Positions 37,127-47,241 of a stretch of 64,000 nt of DNA are shown here, piece after piece. Each line of letters begins with the position of its first letter. Position 1 is the first letter of the stretch. The DNA is from Oceanibaculum nanhaiense. GTDB taxonomy: Bacteria > Pseudomonadota > Alphaproteobacteria > Oceanibaculales > Oceanibaculaceae. The notes below the pieces were generated by a model that was given only the letters and a program-made list of their open reading frames with translations, did no database searches and was not told where the DNA came from. The translations under genes were made by a program, and so were the position numbers. The DNA lies in NCBI RefSeq assembly GCF_002148795.1, contig NZ_MPOB01000006.1, positions 62,001 through 126,000 of the forward strand, in the 5' to 3' direction.

Positions 37127-37582
37127 GTGACCGACCGCCCCGAGATCATGATCCTGAACGGGCCGAACCTCAACATGTTGGGGGTTCGCGAACCGGCGAT
37201 CTATGGCCGCGAGACGCTCGGCGATATCGAGGATGCCTGCCGGGCCATGGCCGAAGATATCGATCTCGGCATCGATTTCCGGCAGTCCAACCACGAGGGC
37301 GAGCTGGTCTCCTGGATTCACGAGGCGCGGGACAGCGCGGACGGCATCATCATCAATGCCGGTGCCTATACCCATACTTCGGTTGCCATCCTGGATGCGC
37401 TGACCCTGGCCGAACTGCCGGTCATCGAAGTGCATCTTTCCAATATCTACAAGCGCGAGAGCTTTCGCCATCACTCCTACATTTCGCCTGTCGCCCGCGG
37501 TGTCCTGTGCGGGTTCGGCGGCCAGGGCTATGTTCTGGCAATGCAGGCGATGGCACGCATCATCGGCCAAACGGACGAGTAA
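37127..37582 (+). CDS. aroQ: 3-dehydroquinate dehydratase, type II
   Basis: A 151-residue enzyme of the shikimate pathway that turns 3-dehydroquinate into 3-dehydroshikimate. The motif [18 protein letters not shown] includes the catalytic Tyr loop, and [28 protein letters not shown] and the histidine in FRHHSYIS complete the active site. GTG start at 37127. Its TAA is directly followed by the accB ATG, as in many alphaproteobacterial aroQ-accB-accC operons. Confidence 0.96.
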   Translation: MTDRPEIMILNGPNLNMLGVREPAIYGRETLGDIEDACRAMAEDIDLGIDFRQSNHEGELVSWIHEARDSADGIIINAGAYTHTSVAILDALTLAELPVIEVHLSNIYKRESFRHHSYISPVARGVLCGFGGQGYVLAMQAMARIIGQTDE

Positions 37583-38038
37583 ATGTCTAAGGAAAAAGAG
37601 AAGATCGACGCGGCCATGATCCGCGAAATGGCCGCCCTGCTGGACGAGACCGGGCTGGGCGAGATCGAGTACGAAACCGACGAGGTGCGCATCCGCGTCG
37701 CCAAGCCGGGCGCGCCCATGACCTCGGTCATGGCGGCACCGGCGCTGGCCGCCAGCGCTCCGGTCGCAGCCAGTCCCGCGCCAGCGGCCCCGGCCGGCGA
37801 CCTGCCGGGCACCGTGCCCTCGCCGATGGTCGGCACGGCCTACCTGACGCCGGAGCCGGGGGCCGAGCCCTTCGTGCGCCAGGGCGACGTGGTGCGCAAG
37901 GGGCAGACCATCGCGATCGTGGAGGCGATGAAGGTGATGAACCCGATTCCCGCCCCGCGCGACGGCACAGTGACCAAGATCATGATCAGCAACGGCCAGC
38001 CGGTTGAGTTCGGCGAGCCGCTGATGGTCCTTGAATAA
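37583..38038 (+). CDS. accB: acetyl-CoA carboxylase biotin carboxyl carrier protein
   Basis: A 151-residue carrier. The N-terminal helical part (to about 45) leads through an Ala/Pro-rich linker (about 50-72) to the biotinyl domain; the biotinylated lysine is in [10 protein letters not shown]. It shuttles CO2 from AccC to the carboxyltransferase in fatty-acid synthesis. The ATG abuts the aroQ stop, indicating translational coupling. Confidence 0.97.
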   Translation: MSKEKEKIDAAMIREMAALLDETGLGEIEYETDEVRIRVAKPGAPMTSVMAAPALAASAPVAASPAPAAPAGDLPGTVPSPMVGTAYLTPEPGAEPFVRQGDVVRKGQTIAIVEAMKVMNPIPAPRDGTVTKIMISNGQPVEFGEPLMVLE

Positions 38039-38061
38039 GCACGGCGGATAGCTGGGCAGAG

Positions 38062-39411
38062 ATGTTCGAAAAAATCCTGATTGCCAATCGCGGCGAGATC
38101 GCCCTTCGCATCCACCGCGCCTGCCGCGAGATGGGCATTCATACCGTCGCCATCCATTCGACGGCTGACGCCAACGCCATGCATGTGCGGCTTGCCGACG
38201 AGAGCGTGTGCATCGGCCCGCCCCCGCCGAACCAGAGCTACCTGAACATCCCGGCGATCATCTCGGCCGCCACCATAACCGGCGCCGACGCGATCCATCC
38301 GGGCGTGGGCTTCCTGTCGGAGAATGCGGGCTTCGCGGAGATCGTGGAAGCGCACGGCTTCACCTTCATCGGCCCCTCGCCCGACCATATCCGCATGATG
38401 GGCGACAAGATCACCGCCAAGCGGGCGATGATCGAGGCCGGCGTGCCCTGCGTGCCCGGCACCGATGGCGCGATCAGCGGCCCTGACGAGGCCCGGAAGA
38501 TGGCCGCCAGCATTGGCTATCCGGTGCTGATCAAGGCAACCGGCGGCGGCGGCGGGCGCGGCATGAAGGTGGCACGCGACGAAAGCCAGCTCGCCCAGGC
38601 GCTGCAGCTCGCCAAGTCGGAGGCCAAATCCGCCTTCGGCAATGACGAAGTCTATATGGAGAAATTCCTCGATAAGCCGCGGCATATCGAGGTGCAGGTT
38701 CTGGCCGACAGCCACGGCAATGTGGTGCATCTGGGCGAGCGCGACTGCTCGTTGCAGCGCCGCCACCAGAAGGTGCTGGAAGAAGCCCCCTCCCCGGCGC
38801 TGAACGCGGAAGCGCGCGAGCAGCTCGGCATAATCGTCGTGAAGGCGATCGAGAAGCTGGGCTACCGCAGTGTCGGCACGCTGGAATTCCTCTACGAGAA
38901 CGGGGAATTCTATTTCATCGAGATGAATACCCGCCTGCAGGTTGAGCATCCGATCACCGAGATGATCACCGACATCGACCTGGTGCGCGAGCAGATCCGG
39001 GTGGCGTCGGGCGCGGCGCTGGGATTCGAGCAGAAGGACATCAAGTTCTTCGGCCATGCCATCGAATGCCGGGTGAACGCGGAAGACCCGGTGACCTTCC
39101 AGCCCTCGCCGGGCAAGGTCACCGACTATCATGCGCCGGGCGGCCTCGGCGTGCGCGTCGATTCAGCCCTCTATGCCGGCTACTCCATCCCGCCCTATTA
39201 TGACTCGCTGGTGTCCAAGCTGGTGGTGCATGGCCGCAACCGCGCGGAATGCATGATGCGGCTGCGGCGGGCGCTGGAGGAGTATGTGATCGGCGGCATC
39301 AAGACGACGATTCCGCTGCATCGCAAATTGTTGACGGAAAAGTCGTTCATCGACGGTGATTACGACATTCACTGGCTCGAACGCTGGATGGACGGCGGCA
39401 AGCGGGAGTAA
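38062..39411 (+). CDS. accC: acetyl-CoA carboxylase biotin carboxylase subunit
   Basis: A 449-residue ATP-grasp enzyme that carboxylates biotin on AccB. Seen: [15 protein letters not shown] at the N-terminus, the glycine-rich loop [13 protein letters not shown], the catalytic [15 protein letters not shown] and the C-terminal [16 protein letters not shown]. It is 23 bp after accB and in the same operon. Confidence 0.98.
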   Translation: MFEKILIANRGEIALRIHRACREMGIHTVAIHSTADANAMHVRLADESVCIGPPPPNQSYLNIPAIISAATITGADAIHPGVGFLSENAGFAEIVEAHGFTFIGPSPDHIRMMGDKITAKRAMIEAGVPCVPGTDGAISGPDEARKMAASIGYPVLIKATGGGGGRGMKVARDESQLAQALQLAKSEAKSAFGNDEVYMEKFLDKPRHIEVQVLADSHGNVVHLGERDCSLQRRHQKVLEEAPSPALNAEAREQLGIIVVKAIEKLGYRSVGTLEFLYENGEFYFIEMNTRLQVEHPITEMITDIDLVREQIRVASGAALGFEQKDIKFFGHAIECRVNAEDPVTFQPSPGKVTDYHAPGGLGVRVDSALYAGYSIPPYYDSLVSKLVVHGRNRAECMMRLRRALEEYVIGGIKTTIPLHRKLLTEKSFIDGDYDIHWLERWMDGGKRE

Positions 39412-39429
39412 CCCCGTGGTCCCACAAGA

Positions 39430-39693
39430 GCCATTCTCTCTTTCATGGAAGCGTCTGCGCCGGACGGGGATGTGGCTTGACCAGGAGAAGGGTGCAGCGC
39501 GTAGCGGGGCTACGGACAAGCCCTTCGACGCCGACAGGGCACATCTCCCCGTTCGGCCCTCCGGGTTACCGGGCGCGGGGCACCGGGTTCGTTGCGCCGC
39601 TCGGCCGATGGCCCCGCATCGCCCTTCCCGGCGCGCCTGCCCGGACACCACCGCGCACGGCAACGCAGCGTTTCCATGAAAGAGAGAGTGGCT
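39430..39693. repeat. about 264-bp segment bounded by imperfect inverted repeats at the aat start
   Basis: The left end (39431-39458, GCCATTCTCTCTTTCATGGA...) is nearly the reverse complement of the right end (39665-39693, ...TCCATGAAAGAGAGAGTGGC), about 26 of 29 positions. The right arm contains the ATG of aat. The interior has no gene. It could be a small MITE-like element or an inverted duplication of the aat 5' end. Confidence 0.5.
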
Positions 39694-40335
39694 CTAACGC
39701 CGGAACTTGTCCTGCAGGCCTATGCCATCGGCGTGTTTCCGATGGCGGAGACGCGGGACGATCCGGAGCTTTTCTTCGTCGACCCCAGCAAGCGCGGCGT
39801 CTTGCCGCTCGATCATTTCCATATCCCGCGCAGCCTCGCCAAGACCGTGCGCAGGGGCGTTTTCGAGATGCGCTGCAACAGCGATTTCGAAGGCGTTCTG
39901 CAGGGCTGTGCAGAACCGGCGGAAGGCCGCCCCGACACCTGGATCAATGACGAGATCGTCCGGCTGTTCCTGGAATTCCGCCAGATGGGCGTCGCGCATT
40001 CGGTGGAAAGCTGGCGCGACGGCAGGCTGGTCGGCGGGCTGTACGGCCTGGCGCTCGGCGGCGCCTTTTTCGGCGAAAGCATGTTCAGCCGGGAAACCGA
40101 CGCCTCCAAGGTAGCGCTGGTCGATCTGATCGCGCGGCTGCGGCTGGGCGGTTTCGTGCTGCTGGACACCCAGTTCGTCACCAGCCATCTGACGCGCTTC
40201 GGCGCCCTGGAAATCCCGCGCGAAGAGTACAAGATCAAGCTGGCCGAGGCGCTGACCGTGGCCGCACGGTTTCCCACCGGCGATGTGCGGCACGCCTATT
40301 CGGAGGTCTTGCAGTCCAGCAGCCAGACGTCATAG
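39676..40335 (+). CDS. aat: leucyl/phenylalanyl-tRNA--protein transferase
   Basis: A 219-residue N-end-rule enzyme that adds Leu or Phe to proteins with N-terminal Lys/Arg, marking them for ClpAP. Motifs: LQAYAIGVFPMAE, VAHSVESWRDGRLVGGLYG, GAFFGESMFS and LLDTQFVTSHLTRFGA. The frame is open from 39592, but similarity starts at MKERVALTPELVLQAYAIG, giving ATG 39676; there is no clear ribosome-binding site, and the ATG sits in an inverted-repeat arm. The 3' end overlaps the convergent DUF2155 gene by 40 bp. Confidence 0.94.
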   Translation: MKERVALTPELVLQAYAIGVFPMAETRDDPELFFVDPSKRGVLPLDHFHIPRSLAKTVRRGVFEMRCNSDFEGVLQGCAEPAEGRPDTWINDEIVRLFLEFRQMGVAHSVESWRDGRLVGGLYGLALGGAFFGESMFSRETDASKVALVDLIARLRLGGFVLLDTQFVTSHLTRFGALEIPREEYKIKLAEALTVAARFPTGDVRHAYSEVLQSSSQTS

Positions 40336-40745
40336 ACCGGGTGTTGCAGCCCGTTCAGCGCCGGGCTTGAGGCGAACATCCAGCCGGTGAACTGCTGGCT
40401 GGCCGCCTCGCCAGGTTTCTGTTCGGTGATCTCCAGGAAAGCCGCACTCTCCGGCGGCTCCTCCGGCGGGCGCTTCTGGCAGGTCCGCACCAGGATGTGC
40501 AGTGAACCGAAGGTGACTTCCTGTTCGACCGGCACCTCGAAGGTCGATATCCGCGCGGTGATCTTGTCCAGCCCCTGCAGCACCGCCACCGGATAGGGAG
40601 TGAAGGTCGGCCGGTCCTGCGCGCCTGCCGGCCGCGCCATGACAAGGGCGATGCCCGCCATGATCAGCATGGCAGGAAGCAAGTGGCGACAGACGGCGGG
40701 GAGAGAATGGTTCGACATGCGCTGGATAACGATGCGGTGCCCCAC
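40296..40745 (-). CDS. DUF2155 domain protein, exported
   Basis: A 149-residue protein with a signal peptide (hydrophobic AMLIMAGIALVMA, cleavage after GAQ) and the DUF2155 core: VAVLQGLDKITARISTFEVP, FGSLHILVRTC and FTGWMFASSPALNGLQHPVY. The function is unknown; the gene is typically found with mlaD and the NDUFA12 gene in alphaproteobacteria, as here. GTG 40745 is 8 bp after the mlaD stop; ATG 40718 is a possible alternative that would give a more normal signal peptide. It overlaps aat tail-to-tail. Confidence 0.9.
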   Translation of the reverse strand: MGHRIVIQRMSNHSLPAVCRHLLPAMLIMAGIALVMARPAGAQDRPTFTPYPVAVLQGLDKITARISTFEVPVEQEVTFGSLHILVRTCQKRPPEEPPESAAFLEITEQKPGEAASQQFTGWMFASSPALNGLQHPVYDVWLLDCKTSE

Positions 40746-40753
40746 CGGTTCCG

Positions 40754-41275
40754 CTATTTCAGCGGCGCGGTGGTTTCGGGCTTGTTTCCGCCGGACTGGT
40801 TACCCCCGGACTGATTGCTCCCGCCGCCCCCGCTCTCGGCGGCGGTGAAGACGAAGCGGCCCAGCAGATCCATCAGATCGACGGAGGATTGCGTGTAGGT
40901 GATGCGGCCGCCCGGTTCGATCATCTGGTCGTCACCGCCGGGGATCAGCTGCATGTAGGTGCCGCCCAGCAGCCCTTCCGACGCCACCTTGGCGATGGTG
41001 TCGCGCGGCAGCTTCACCGCCGGATCGATGCTCAGCGTGATCCGCGCCAGATAGGTCTCGGGATCCAGCTGCTGGTTGATCACAGAGCCAACCTTGATGC
41101 CGCTGATGCGCACATCCGCCCCGCTGTTGAGGCCGGTCGTCTGCTCGAAGGAGGCGGTCACCGGATAGCCGCCAACCGCCCGCAGGTCGGCCGCGGAAAA
41201 GGCGAAGACGACGAACAGGCCGGCAACCACCAGCACGACGGCGCCCATCACGGTCTCGATCAGGCTGCGATGCAT
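40754..41275 (-). CDS. mlaD: MlaD-type phospholipid transport protein
   Basis: A 173-residue protein with one N-terminal membrane helix and an MCE domain (VTASFEQTTGLNSGADVRIS, GIKVGSVINQQLDPETYLAR, ASEGLLGGTYMQLIPGG). The C-terminus is a Gly/Ser/Asn low-complexity tail with two GGNQS-type repeats. It should form the hexameric periplasmic ring that carries lipid between membranes. The ATPase and permease partners (MlaF, MlaE) are not in the window. It is 31 bp after the NDUFA12 gene in one operon. Confidence 0.94.
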   Translation of the reverse strand: MHRSLIETVMGAVVLVVAGLFVVFAFSAADLRAVGGYPVTASFEQTTGLNSGADVRISGIKVGSVINQQLDPETYLARITLSIDPAVKLPRDTIAKVASEGLLGGTYMQLIPGGDDQMIEPGGRITYTQSSVDLMDLLGRFVFTAAESGGGGSNQSGGNQSGGNKPETTAPLK

Positions 41276-41306
41276 CGGCGCGCTCCCGCTTTATCGGTTG
41301 TCGCCC

Positions 41307-41666
41307 TCATTCCGGGCGCCAGGCCTCGTAATCGCCAGTCGCCTTGTCGCGTTGGCCGCCCTGCAGCACATGGCCGGGCGGACGGTAGGCGAGGTCGGTG
41401 CCGCTCAGGTTCGGCAGATGCTCCTTCTGCCAGGGCTTCGCCATCTGCTCCGCCCCTGTCGGCAGGGTGTTGACCGTATAATGCAGCCAGGCGTGCCAGG
41501 ACGAGGGCACCTTGGATGCCTCCGGCTCGCCCTTATAGACCACCCAGCGCTTCTCGCGCGGGCCCTTGGCCGCCTTCTTGCCGCGATAATAGATGTTGCC
41601 GAACTGGTCCTCGCCGACCTTCTCGCCGTTCAGCCACGTGTACAAGCGGGTGCCGATATCCGCCAT
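41307..41666 (-). CDS. NADH:ubiquinone oxidoreductase NDUFA12-type subunit
   Basis: A 119-residue protein. The family pattern is clear: GTRLYTWLNGEKVGEDQFGN, YYRGKK, RWVVYKGEPEASKVPSSWHA and WLHYTVNTLP. This accessory complex I subunit is shared by mitochondria and alphaproteobacteria. The frame is open to 41816, but similarity starts at MADIGTRL, so ATG 41666 was chosen. It is the first gene of the operon with mlaD and DUF2155. Confidence 0.95.
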   Translation of the reverse strand: MADIGTRLYTWLNGEKVGEDQFGNIYYRGKKAAKGPREKRWVVYKGEPEASKVPSSWHAWLHYTVNTLPTGAEQMAKPWQKEHLPNLSGTDLAYRPPGHVLQGGQRDKATGDYEAWRPE

Positions 41667-42033
41667 GATCTGGGTCCGTCCTTGATGCAAGGCAACGTAG
41701 TGCCTGGGTTGCAGGCAACGAAGTGCCCGGAATATTGCACCCTCGCGGCCATTCGTCCAGCCCGGCGGGCGCCGCACAGGGTGATTATCCGCCCTTCCCC
41801 AGTGCAGGAAAACCACGTGATGTGGCTAAATTCTGTCAACCCACAAAATGCAGTTGAACACGCCACCACTTGTGGCACACTTGCTCTCCGCCGCTAGATA
41901 TAGGGTGCCTCGCATCCGGCGACGAGGCGATCGAAACCGTCGGTCGCCACTCAGGACGACAGATCATACGGCCTTGCAGCGATTCCAGGCACGGAGAAGC
42001 GGTGCGGGCGCCGAGGGGACCGAGGGGGACAGA
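41667..42033. other. 367-bp divergent region between the NDUFA12 gene and nrdJ
   Basis: No gene is supported. It holds promoters for both directions, two possible NrdR boxes (41859-41906), and GAGGGGGACAGA as the nrdJ ribosome-binding site. No cobalamin riboswitch core was recognised. Confidence 0.6.
41859..41906 (+). promoter_or_regulatory. candidate paired NrdR boxes upstream of nrdJ
   Basis: The 3' box CCGCTAGATATAGGGT (41891-41906) matches the CTAGATATAG core of NrdR boxes. A weaker site, CACGCCACCACTTGTG (41859-41874), starts 32 bp upstream, the helical spacing usual for paired boxes. NrdR represses ribonucleotide reductase genes when dATP is high. Confidence 0.4.
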
Positions 42034-45000
42034 ATGAAAATCGAGCGTCGCTTCACCGAGGCCGGCAAGGATGCCTATGCCGCGCTTTCCTTCCGCAAGA
42101 CGACCAGCGAGATCCGCAATCCGGATGGCTCCGTCGTCTTTCAGCTGAAGGACATTGAGGTGCCGGCCAGCTGGTCGCAGGTCGCCTGCGATATCCTGGC
42201 GCAGAAATATTTCCGCAAGGCCGGCGTGCCGGTGGCGCTGAAGCCGGTCAAGGAAGAGAATGTTCCGTCCTGGCTGTGGCGCAACGCCCCCGACGCCAAG
42301 CGGCTGGACACCCTCGCCCCCGCCGACCGCACCACGCATGAGGAGAGCGCCAAGCAGGTGTTCGACCGGCTGGCCGGCACCTGGACCTATTGGGGCTGGA
42401 AGGGTGGCTATTTCGACGCGGAAGAAGACGCCCGCACCTATTTCGACGAGATGCGCTTCATGCTGGCCGCGCAGATGGCGGCGCCGAATTCCCCGCAATG
42501 GTTCAACACCGGCCTGCACTGGGCCTATGGCATCGACGGCCCGGCGCAGGGCCATCACTATGTGGACTTCAAGTCCGGCAAGCTGGTGAAGTCGAATTCC
42601 GCCTACGAGCACCCGCAGCCGCATGCCTGCTTCATCCAGTCGGTCGGCGACGATCTGGTGAATGATGGCGGCATCATGGATCTGTGGGTCCGCGAGGCGC
42701 GGCTGTTCAAGTATGGCTCGGGCACCGGCACCAACTTCTCGAAGCTGCGCGGCGAGGGCGAGCGCCTGTCCGGCGGCGGCAAATCCTCTGGCCTGATGAG
42801 CTTCCTGAAGATCGGCGACCGCGCGGCGGGCGCCATCAAGTCGGGCGGCACCACCCGGCGCGCCGCCAAGATGGTGACGGTCGATATCGACCATCCCGAC
42901 ATCGAGGCTTATATCGACTGGAAGGTGAATGAGGAGCAGAAGGTCGCCTCGCTGGTGACCGGCTCCAAGATCAACCAGAAGCATCTGGCCACCGTCATGG
43001 CCGCCTGCCAGGACGGTGAGGGCGAAGCGCGCTTCGATCCGAAGCAGAACCGTGCGCTGAAGAAGGCGATCTTCGAGGCACGCACCGCGATGGTCGCCGA
43101 GAACCTGATCCAGCGTACCATCCAGTTCGCGCGCCAGGGTTTCAGCGCCATCGAGTTCCGCACCTACGACACGGACTGGGATTCCGAGGCCTACCTGACG
43201 GTTTCCGGCCAGAATTCGAACAATTCCGTGCGCCTGACCAATGAATTCCTGCGCGCGGTCGAGACCGATGCCGACTGGGATCTCATCCGCCGCACCGACG
43301 GCAAGCTGCACAAGCGCCTGAAGGCGAAGGAGCTGATGGACCGCATCAGCTACGCCGCCTGGGCCTGCGCCGATCCCGGCATCCAGTACGACAGCACGAT
43401 CAACGAGTGGCACACCTGCCCGGAAGGCGGGCGGATCAACGCCTCCAACCCGTGCTCGGAATATATGTTCCTCGACGATACGGCCTGCAATCTGGCGTCG
43501 CTGAACCTGATGACCTTCCGCAAGGAAGATGGCAGCTTCGACATCGCCGGCTACGAGCATGCGGTGCGGCTGTGGACGGTGACGCTGGAAATCTCCGTGC
43601 TGATGGCGCAGTTCCCGTCCAAGGAAATCGCCAAACTCTCGTACGAATACCGCACGCTGGGCCTGGGTTACGCCAATATTGGCGGCCTGCTGATGTCCAT
43701 GGGCCTCGGCTATGACAGCGACAAGGGCCGCGCGCTGTGCGCCGCGCTGACCGCGGTGATGACTGGCCGCGCCTATGCCACCTCCGCCGAGATGGCGCAG
43801 GAGCTGGGCGCCTTCCCCGGCTACAAGAAGAATGGCGCGCACATGCTGCGCGTTATCCGCAACCACCGGCTGGCCGCGCATAGCGCGACCGAAGGCTATG
43901 AGGCGCTGGAAGTGGCGCCGGTGCCGCTGGATGCCGCCAACTGCCCGGAACAGGCGCTGGTCCGGGCGGCCAGGCTGGCCTGGGACGATGCGCTGGCGCT
44001 GGGCGAAGCCTATGGTTTCCGCAACGCACAGACCTCCGTCATCGCGCCGACCGGCACCATCGGGCTGGTCATGGATTGCGACACCACCGGCATCGAACCG
44101 GACTTCGCCCTGGTGAAGTTCAAGAAGCTGGCCGGCGGCGGCTATTTCAAGATCATCAACCGCATGGTGCCGCAGGCCCTGAAGGTGCTGGGCTATGACG
44201 AGGCCACGGTCGAGAACATCGTGCGCTATGCGGTCGGCCATCAGAGCCTGAAGAACGCGCCGGGCATCGACCATGCGAAGCTGAAGGAAAAGGGCTTTAC
44301 CGACGAAGCGCTGGAAAAGCTGGAGGGAAGCCTCGCCAGCGCCTTCGACATCAAGTTCGTATTCAACAAATGGACCTTCGGCGAAGAATTCTGCCGCGAC
44401 ATGCTGGGCCTCGACCAGGCACAGCTCGACGACATGAATTTCGACATGCTGGCGGCGCTGGGCTTCTCCAGGGCCGATATCGAGGCGGCCAACACCTACT
44501 GCAGCGGCGCCATGACGCTGGAAGGCGCGCCGGGCCTGAAGGACGAGCATCTGTCGGTGTTCGACTGCGCCAACCCGTGCGGCCGCATCGGCAAGCGCTT
44601 CCTGTCGGTGGAGAGCCACATCCGCATGATGGCGGCGGCGCAGCCCTTCATCTCCGGCGCCATCTCCAAGACCATCAACATGCCGAACAACGCGACGGTC
44701 GAGGATTGCGCCAACGCCTATGTCCTGTCCTGGAAGCTGGGCATCAAGGCAAACGCGCTGTACCGCGACGGTTCCAAGCTCTCCCAGCCGCTCTCGGCCG
44801 CCCTGCTGGACGCCGAGGATCTGGAGGAGTTCGAGGAAATCGTCGAGCAGCCGGCCGCCGCGCGCGCACCGGCCATCGCCGAGAAGATCGTGGAGCGCAT
44901 CATCGAGCGCGTCATCAACCGCGAGAAGCTGCCGGGCCGCCGCAAGGGCTATACCCAGAAGGCAGTCGTCGGCGGCCACAAGGTCTATCTGCGCACCGGC

Positions 45001-45717
45001 GAGTACGAGGATGGCCGTCTGGGCGAGGTATTCATCGACATGCACAAGGAAGGCGCCGCCTTCCGCTCGCTGATGAATAATTTCGCCATCGCGATTTCCA
45101 TTGGCCTGCAGTACGGCGTGCCGCTGGACGAGTATGTCGATGCCTTCACCTTCACCCGGTTCGAGCCGTCGGGCATGGTCGAGGGCAATGACGCGATCAA
45201 GATGGCGACCTCCATCCTGGACTATATCTTCCGGGAACTGGCGATCAGCTATCTCGGCCGCACCGACCTCGCCCATGCGGAACCCGCCGACCTCGCCCCC
45301 GATACGGTGGGACGCGGCACCGGCGACGCCACCCGCACCAATGACGAGGCGCTGGCCGCCGTCGAGCGGGTGACCAGCCGCGGCTTCGTGCGCAACAACC
45401 TCGTGGTGTTCACCGGCGGCCTGACGGAAACCGCCAAGGCCAACGGCACCACCGGCTATCACGCGCATGCCGATGCCCATGGCCACAATCATGGCGGGCA
45501 CGATCATGGCCTCGCCACCACGACCACCCGCACCACGGCGGTTGCCGTCAGCCAGCAGGTGGTCGAGGCGGTGGACGCCAAGTTCGACAGGATCCGCGAG
45601 GCACGCATGAAGGGCTATGAAGGCGACAGCTGCCCGGAATGCGGCAACTTCACGCTGGTGCGGAACGGCACCTGCCTGAAGTGCGACACCTGCGGCGGCA
45701 CCACCGGCTGCTCGTAA
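42034..45717 (+). CDS. nrdJ: vitamin B12-dependent ribonucleotide reductase (class II)
   Basis: A 1227-residue adenosylcobalamin-dependent enzyme that reduces ribonucleotides to deoxyribonucleotides. Seen: [70 protein letters not shown] with the catalytic cysteines, and the C-terminal zinc-ribbon [18 protein letters not shown] with a redox CGGTTGCS tail. A His-rich stretch ([18 protein letters not shown]) precedes the tail. The frame is open from 41848, but [15 protein letters not shown] at 42034 is the real start. It is monocistronic, with a strong terminator. Confidence 0.97.
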   Translation: MKIERRFTEAGKDAYAALSFRKTTSEIRNPDGSVVFQLKDIEVPASWSQVACDILAQKYFRKAGVPVALKPVKEENVPSWLWRNAPDAKRLDTLAPADRTTHEESAKQVFDRLAGTWTYWGWKGGYFDAEEDARTYFDEMRFMLAAQMAAPNSPQWFNTGLHWAYGIDGPAQGHHYVDFKSGKLVKSNSAYEHPQPHACFIQSVGDDLVNDGGIMDLWVREARLFKYGSGTGTNFSKLRGEGERLSGGGKSSGLMSFLKIGDRAAGAIKSGGTTRRAAKMVTVDIDHPDIEAYIDWKVNEEQKVASLVTGSKINQKHLATVMAACQDGEGEARFDPKQNRALKKAIFEARTAMVAENLIQRTIQFARQGFSAIEFRTYDTDWDSEAYLTVSGQNSNNSVRLTNEFLRAVETDADWDLIRRTDGKLHKRLKAKELMDRISYAAWACADPGIQYDSTINEWHTCPEGGRINASNPCSEYMFLDDTACNLASLNLMTFRKEDGSFDIAGYEHAVRLWTVTLEISVLMAQFPSKEIAKLSYEYRTLGLGYANIGGLLMSMGLGYDSDKGRALCAALTAVMTGRAYATSAEMAQELGAFPGYKKNGAHMLRVIRNHRLAAHSATEGYEALEVAPVPLDAANCPEQALVRAARLAWDDALALGEAYGFRNAQTSVIAPTGTIGLVMDCDTTGIEPDFALVKFKKLAGGGYFKIINRMVPQALKVLGYDEATVENIVRYAVGHQSLKNAPGIDHAKLKEKGFTDEALEKLEGSLASAFDIKFVFNKWTFGEEFCRDMLGLDQAQLDDMNFDMLAALGFSRADIEAANTYCSGAMTLEGAPGLKDEHLSVFDCANPCGRIGKRFLSVESHIRMMAAAQPFISGAISKTINMPNNATVEDCANAYVLSWKLGIKANALYRDGSKLSQPLSAALLDAEDLEEFEEIVEQPAAARAPAIAEKIVERIIERVINREKLPGRRKGYTQKAVVGGHKVYLRTGEYEDGRLGEVFIDMHKEGAAFRSLMNNFAIAISIGLQYGVPLDEYVDAFTFTRFEPSGMVEGNDAIKMATSILDYIFRELAISYLGRTDLAHAEPADLAPDTVGRGTGDATRTNDEALAAVERVTSRGFVRNNLVVFTGGLTETAKANGTTGYHAHADAHGHNHGGHDHGLATTTTRTTAVAVSQQVVEAVDAKFDRIREARMKGYEGDSCPECGNFTLVRNGTCLKCDTCGGTTGCS

Positions 45718-45778
45718 GGCCGAAGAGTTTTCCGGCGACGCAGCAGCCCCTTTATTGCCTCCTCTGTCGTCACTGGAT

Positions 45779-45808
45779 GGGGGCCGCCAGAATGGCGGCC
45801 CCCTTTTT
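45779..45808 (+). terminator. intrinsic terminator of nrdJ
   Basis: An 11-bp perfect stem, GGGGGCCGCCA / TGGCGGCCCCC, with a GAA loop and T5 after it. Confidence 0.96.
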
Positions 45809-45913
45809 CGTTTGCCGGGTATGGGGCCGCGTTATCGGCAGTTTTTCTTTTTATCCCGCGCCTTAGCCGCAGGCACTTGATTCTCAAGCCAGTTTCCGCA
45901 TGACGGAATTATC

Positions 45914-46687
45914 TTGCGCGCGCGCCCTCGAATCCGCCATTGCGCAAGGCTGCGGTTTCCCTATCTTGAAGAGAGCTATCGAAAGAGCACTGCCGGAAAA
46001 TCTGGTATCTCGCAGGGGAGTCGTGTCCTGAAAGTCAGGCGCAAACAGGGATGGTTTGCTGGTTTTCTGCGCACTGCGCGGATGAAACTGGTCGTGCCTA
46101 TGAAACGTGTCGGCTCCCAGCATCCGCCCGAATATACGGCGCGGGCTGTCGGCGTGGGTCTTGCCTGGGCGTTCACCCCGCTGGTCGGCGCACAGATGGT
46201 GACGGTCTTCCTGACATGGCTGATCGCCAGGCGCTTCAAGTGGGACTTCAGCCTGATCGTCTCCGCCGCCTGGACCTGGATCACCAATGTGGCGACGCTG
46301 GTGCCCTCCTATTACCTGTTCTATGTGACCGGCGAATTTCTGCTCGGCCGCGACGGGCACACCACCGGCTACCACAGCTTCGCCCGGCAATATGAAACCG
46401 AGGCCGCCGCGACCGCCACAAGCTGGTGGGATTCGGTGCTGGGCTTCGCCGACATGATGACCAGCTGGGGCCAGTCGATGCTGGTTGGCTGTATCCCCTA
46501 CGCCATCTTCTTTGGATTTGTCGGCTACAAGCTGTCGCTGATCTTCGTCGTGCGCCACCGCACCGCCAAGAAGGAACGCCAGGCGCAGCGCCGCAAGCGC
46601 CGGCTGGAGGCGGTGAAGGATACCGTCGCCAGCACACTGGAAGCGCGCGGCAAGAGGGATTATGGTCCCGTCCATAACGAGCAGTAA
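45914..46687 (+). CDS. DUF2062 membrane protein
   Basis: Up to 257 residues. The DUF2062 core is about 75-210: AVGVGLAWAFTPLVGAQMVT, a helix to VFLTWLIARRF, SAAWTWITNVATLVPSYYLF, then SMLVGCIPYAIFFGFVGYKL and a basic coiled tail. The family is integral membrane and of unknown function. The start is uncertain: TTG 45914 has a weak GACGGA site; ATG 46082 would cut into the conserved N-terminal helix. Confidence 0.82.
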   Translation: MRARPRIRHCARLRFPYLEESYRKSTAGKSGISQGSRVLKVRRKQGWFAGFLRTARMKLVVPMKRVGSQHPPEYTARAVGVGLAWAFTPLVGAQMVTVFLTWLIARRFKWDFSLIVSAAWTWITNVATLVPSYYLFYVTGEFLLGRDGHTTGYHSFARQYETEAAATATSWWDSVLGFADMMTSWGQSMLVGCIPYAIFFGFVGYKLSLIFVVRHRTAKKERQAQRRKRRLEAVKDTVASTLEARGKRDYGPVHNEQ

Positions 46688-46763
46688 CGGCAGACGCCGC
46701 GACTGTCCCTGAACGCCATTAACGAACCAACATAACAACGACAGAAACGAACGAGGATTTGCC

Positions 46764-47231
46764 ATGTCCGGACGTATCGACGCCCGCCTGAAGGAACTCG
46801 GCATCGAACTGCCTGCCGCCGCGGCGCCCGCCGCCAACTACGTGCCTTTCGTGGTCAGCGGCAAGACCATCTTCGTCTCCGGCCAGATTCCGATCCTGAA
46901 CGGCGAGATCAAGTTCAAGGGCAAGGTCGGCACCGACATCACCGTCGAAGAAGGCCAGAAATCGGCCCGGCTGTGTGCGCTGAACCTGATCGCCCAGGCC
47001 CGCCAGGCCGCCGGCGGCGATCTCGACCGCATCGTCCGCGTGGTGAAGCTCGGCGGCTTCGTCGCCTGCGAAGCCTCCTTCACCGACCAGCCGGAGGTCA
47101 TCAATGGCGCGTCCGACCTGATGGTCCAGGTGTTCGGCGATGCCGGGCGGCATGCCCGCTTCGCGGTCGGTGCCAATGTGCTGCCGCGCAATGTGGCGAC
47201 CGAGGTCGAGGCGATCTTCGAACTCGCCTAA
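46764..47231 (+). CDS. RidA family protein
   Basis: A 155-residue YjgF/YER057c-type protein of the longer subgroup: VPFVVSGKTIFVSGQIPILN, CALNLIAQARQAAGGDLDRI, VVKLGGFVACEASFTDQPEV and GDAGRHARFAVGANVLPRNV, where the arginine before the last strand is the usual carboxylate-binding residue. It may hydrolyse reactive enamines/imines. It is preceded by ACGAGGA and is convergent with the minus-strand operon ending at 47242. Confidence 0.93.
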   Translation: MSGRIDARLKELGIELPAAAAPAANYVPFVVSGKTIFVSGQIPILNGEIKFKGKVGTDITVEEGQKSARLCALNLIAQARQAAGGDLDRIVRVVKLGGFVACEASFTDQPEVINGASDLMVQVFGDAGRHARFAVGANVLPRNVATEVEAIFELA

Positions 47232-47241
47232 TTCTTCCCGG

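Noticed and set aside
41836-45507. 1223-codon minus-strand open frame opposite nrdJ
   Set aside because: It is the shadow frame of nrdJ; the plus strand holds a complete, motif-rich enzyme with a good start and terminator.
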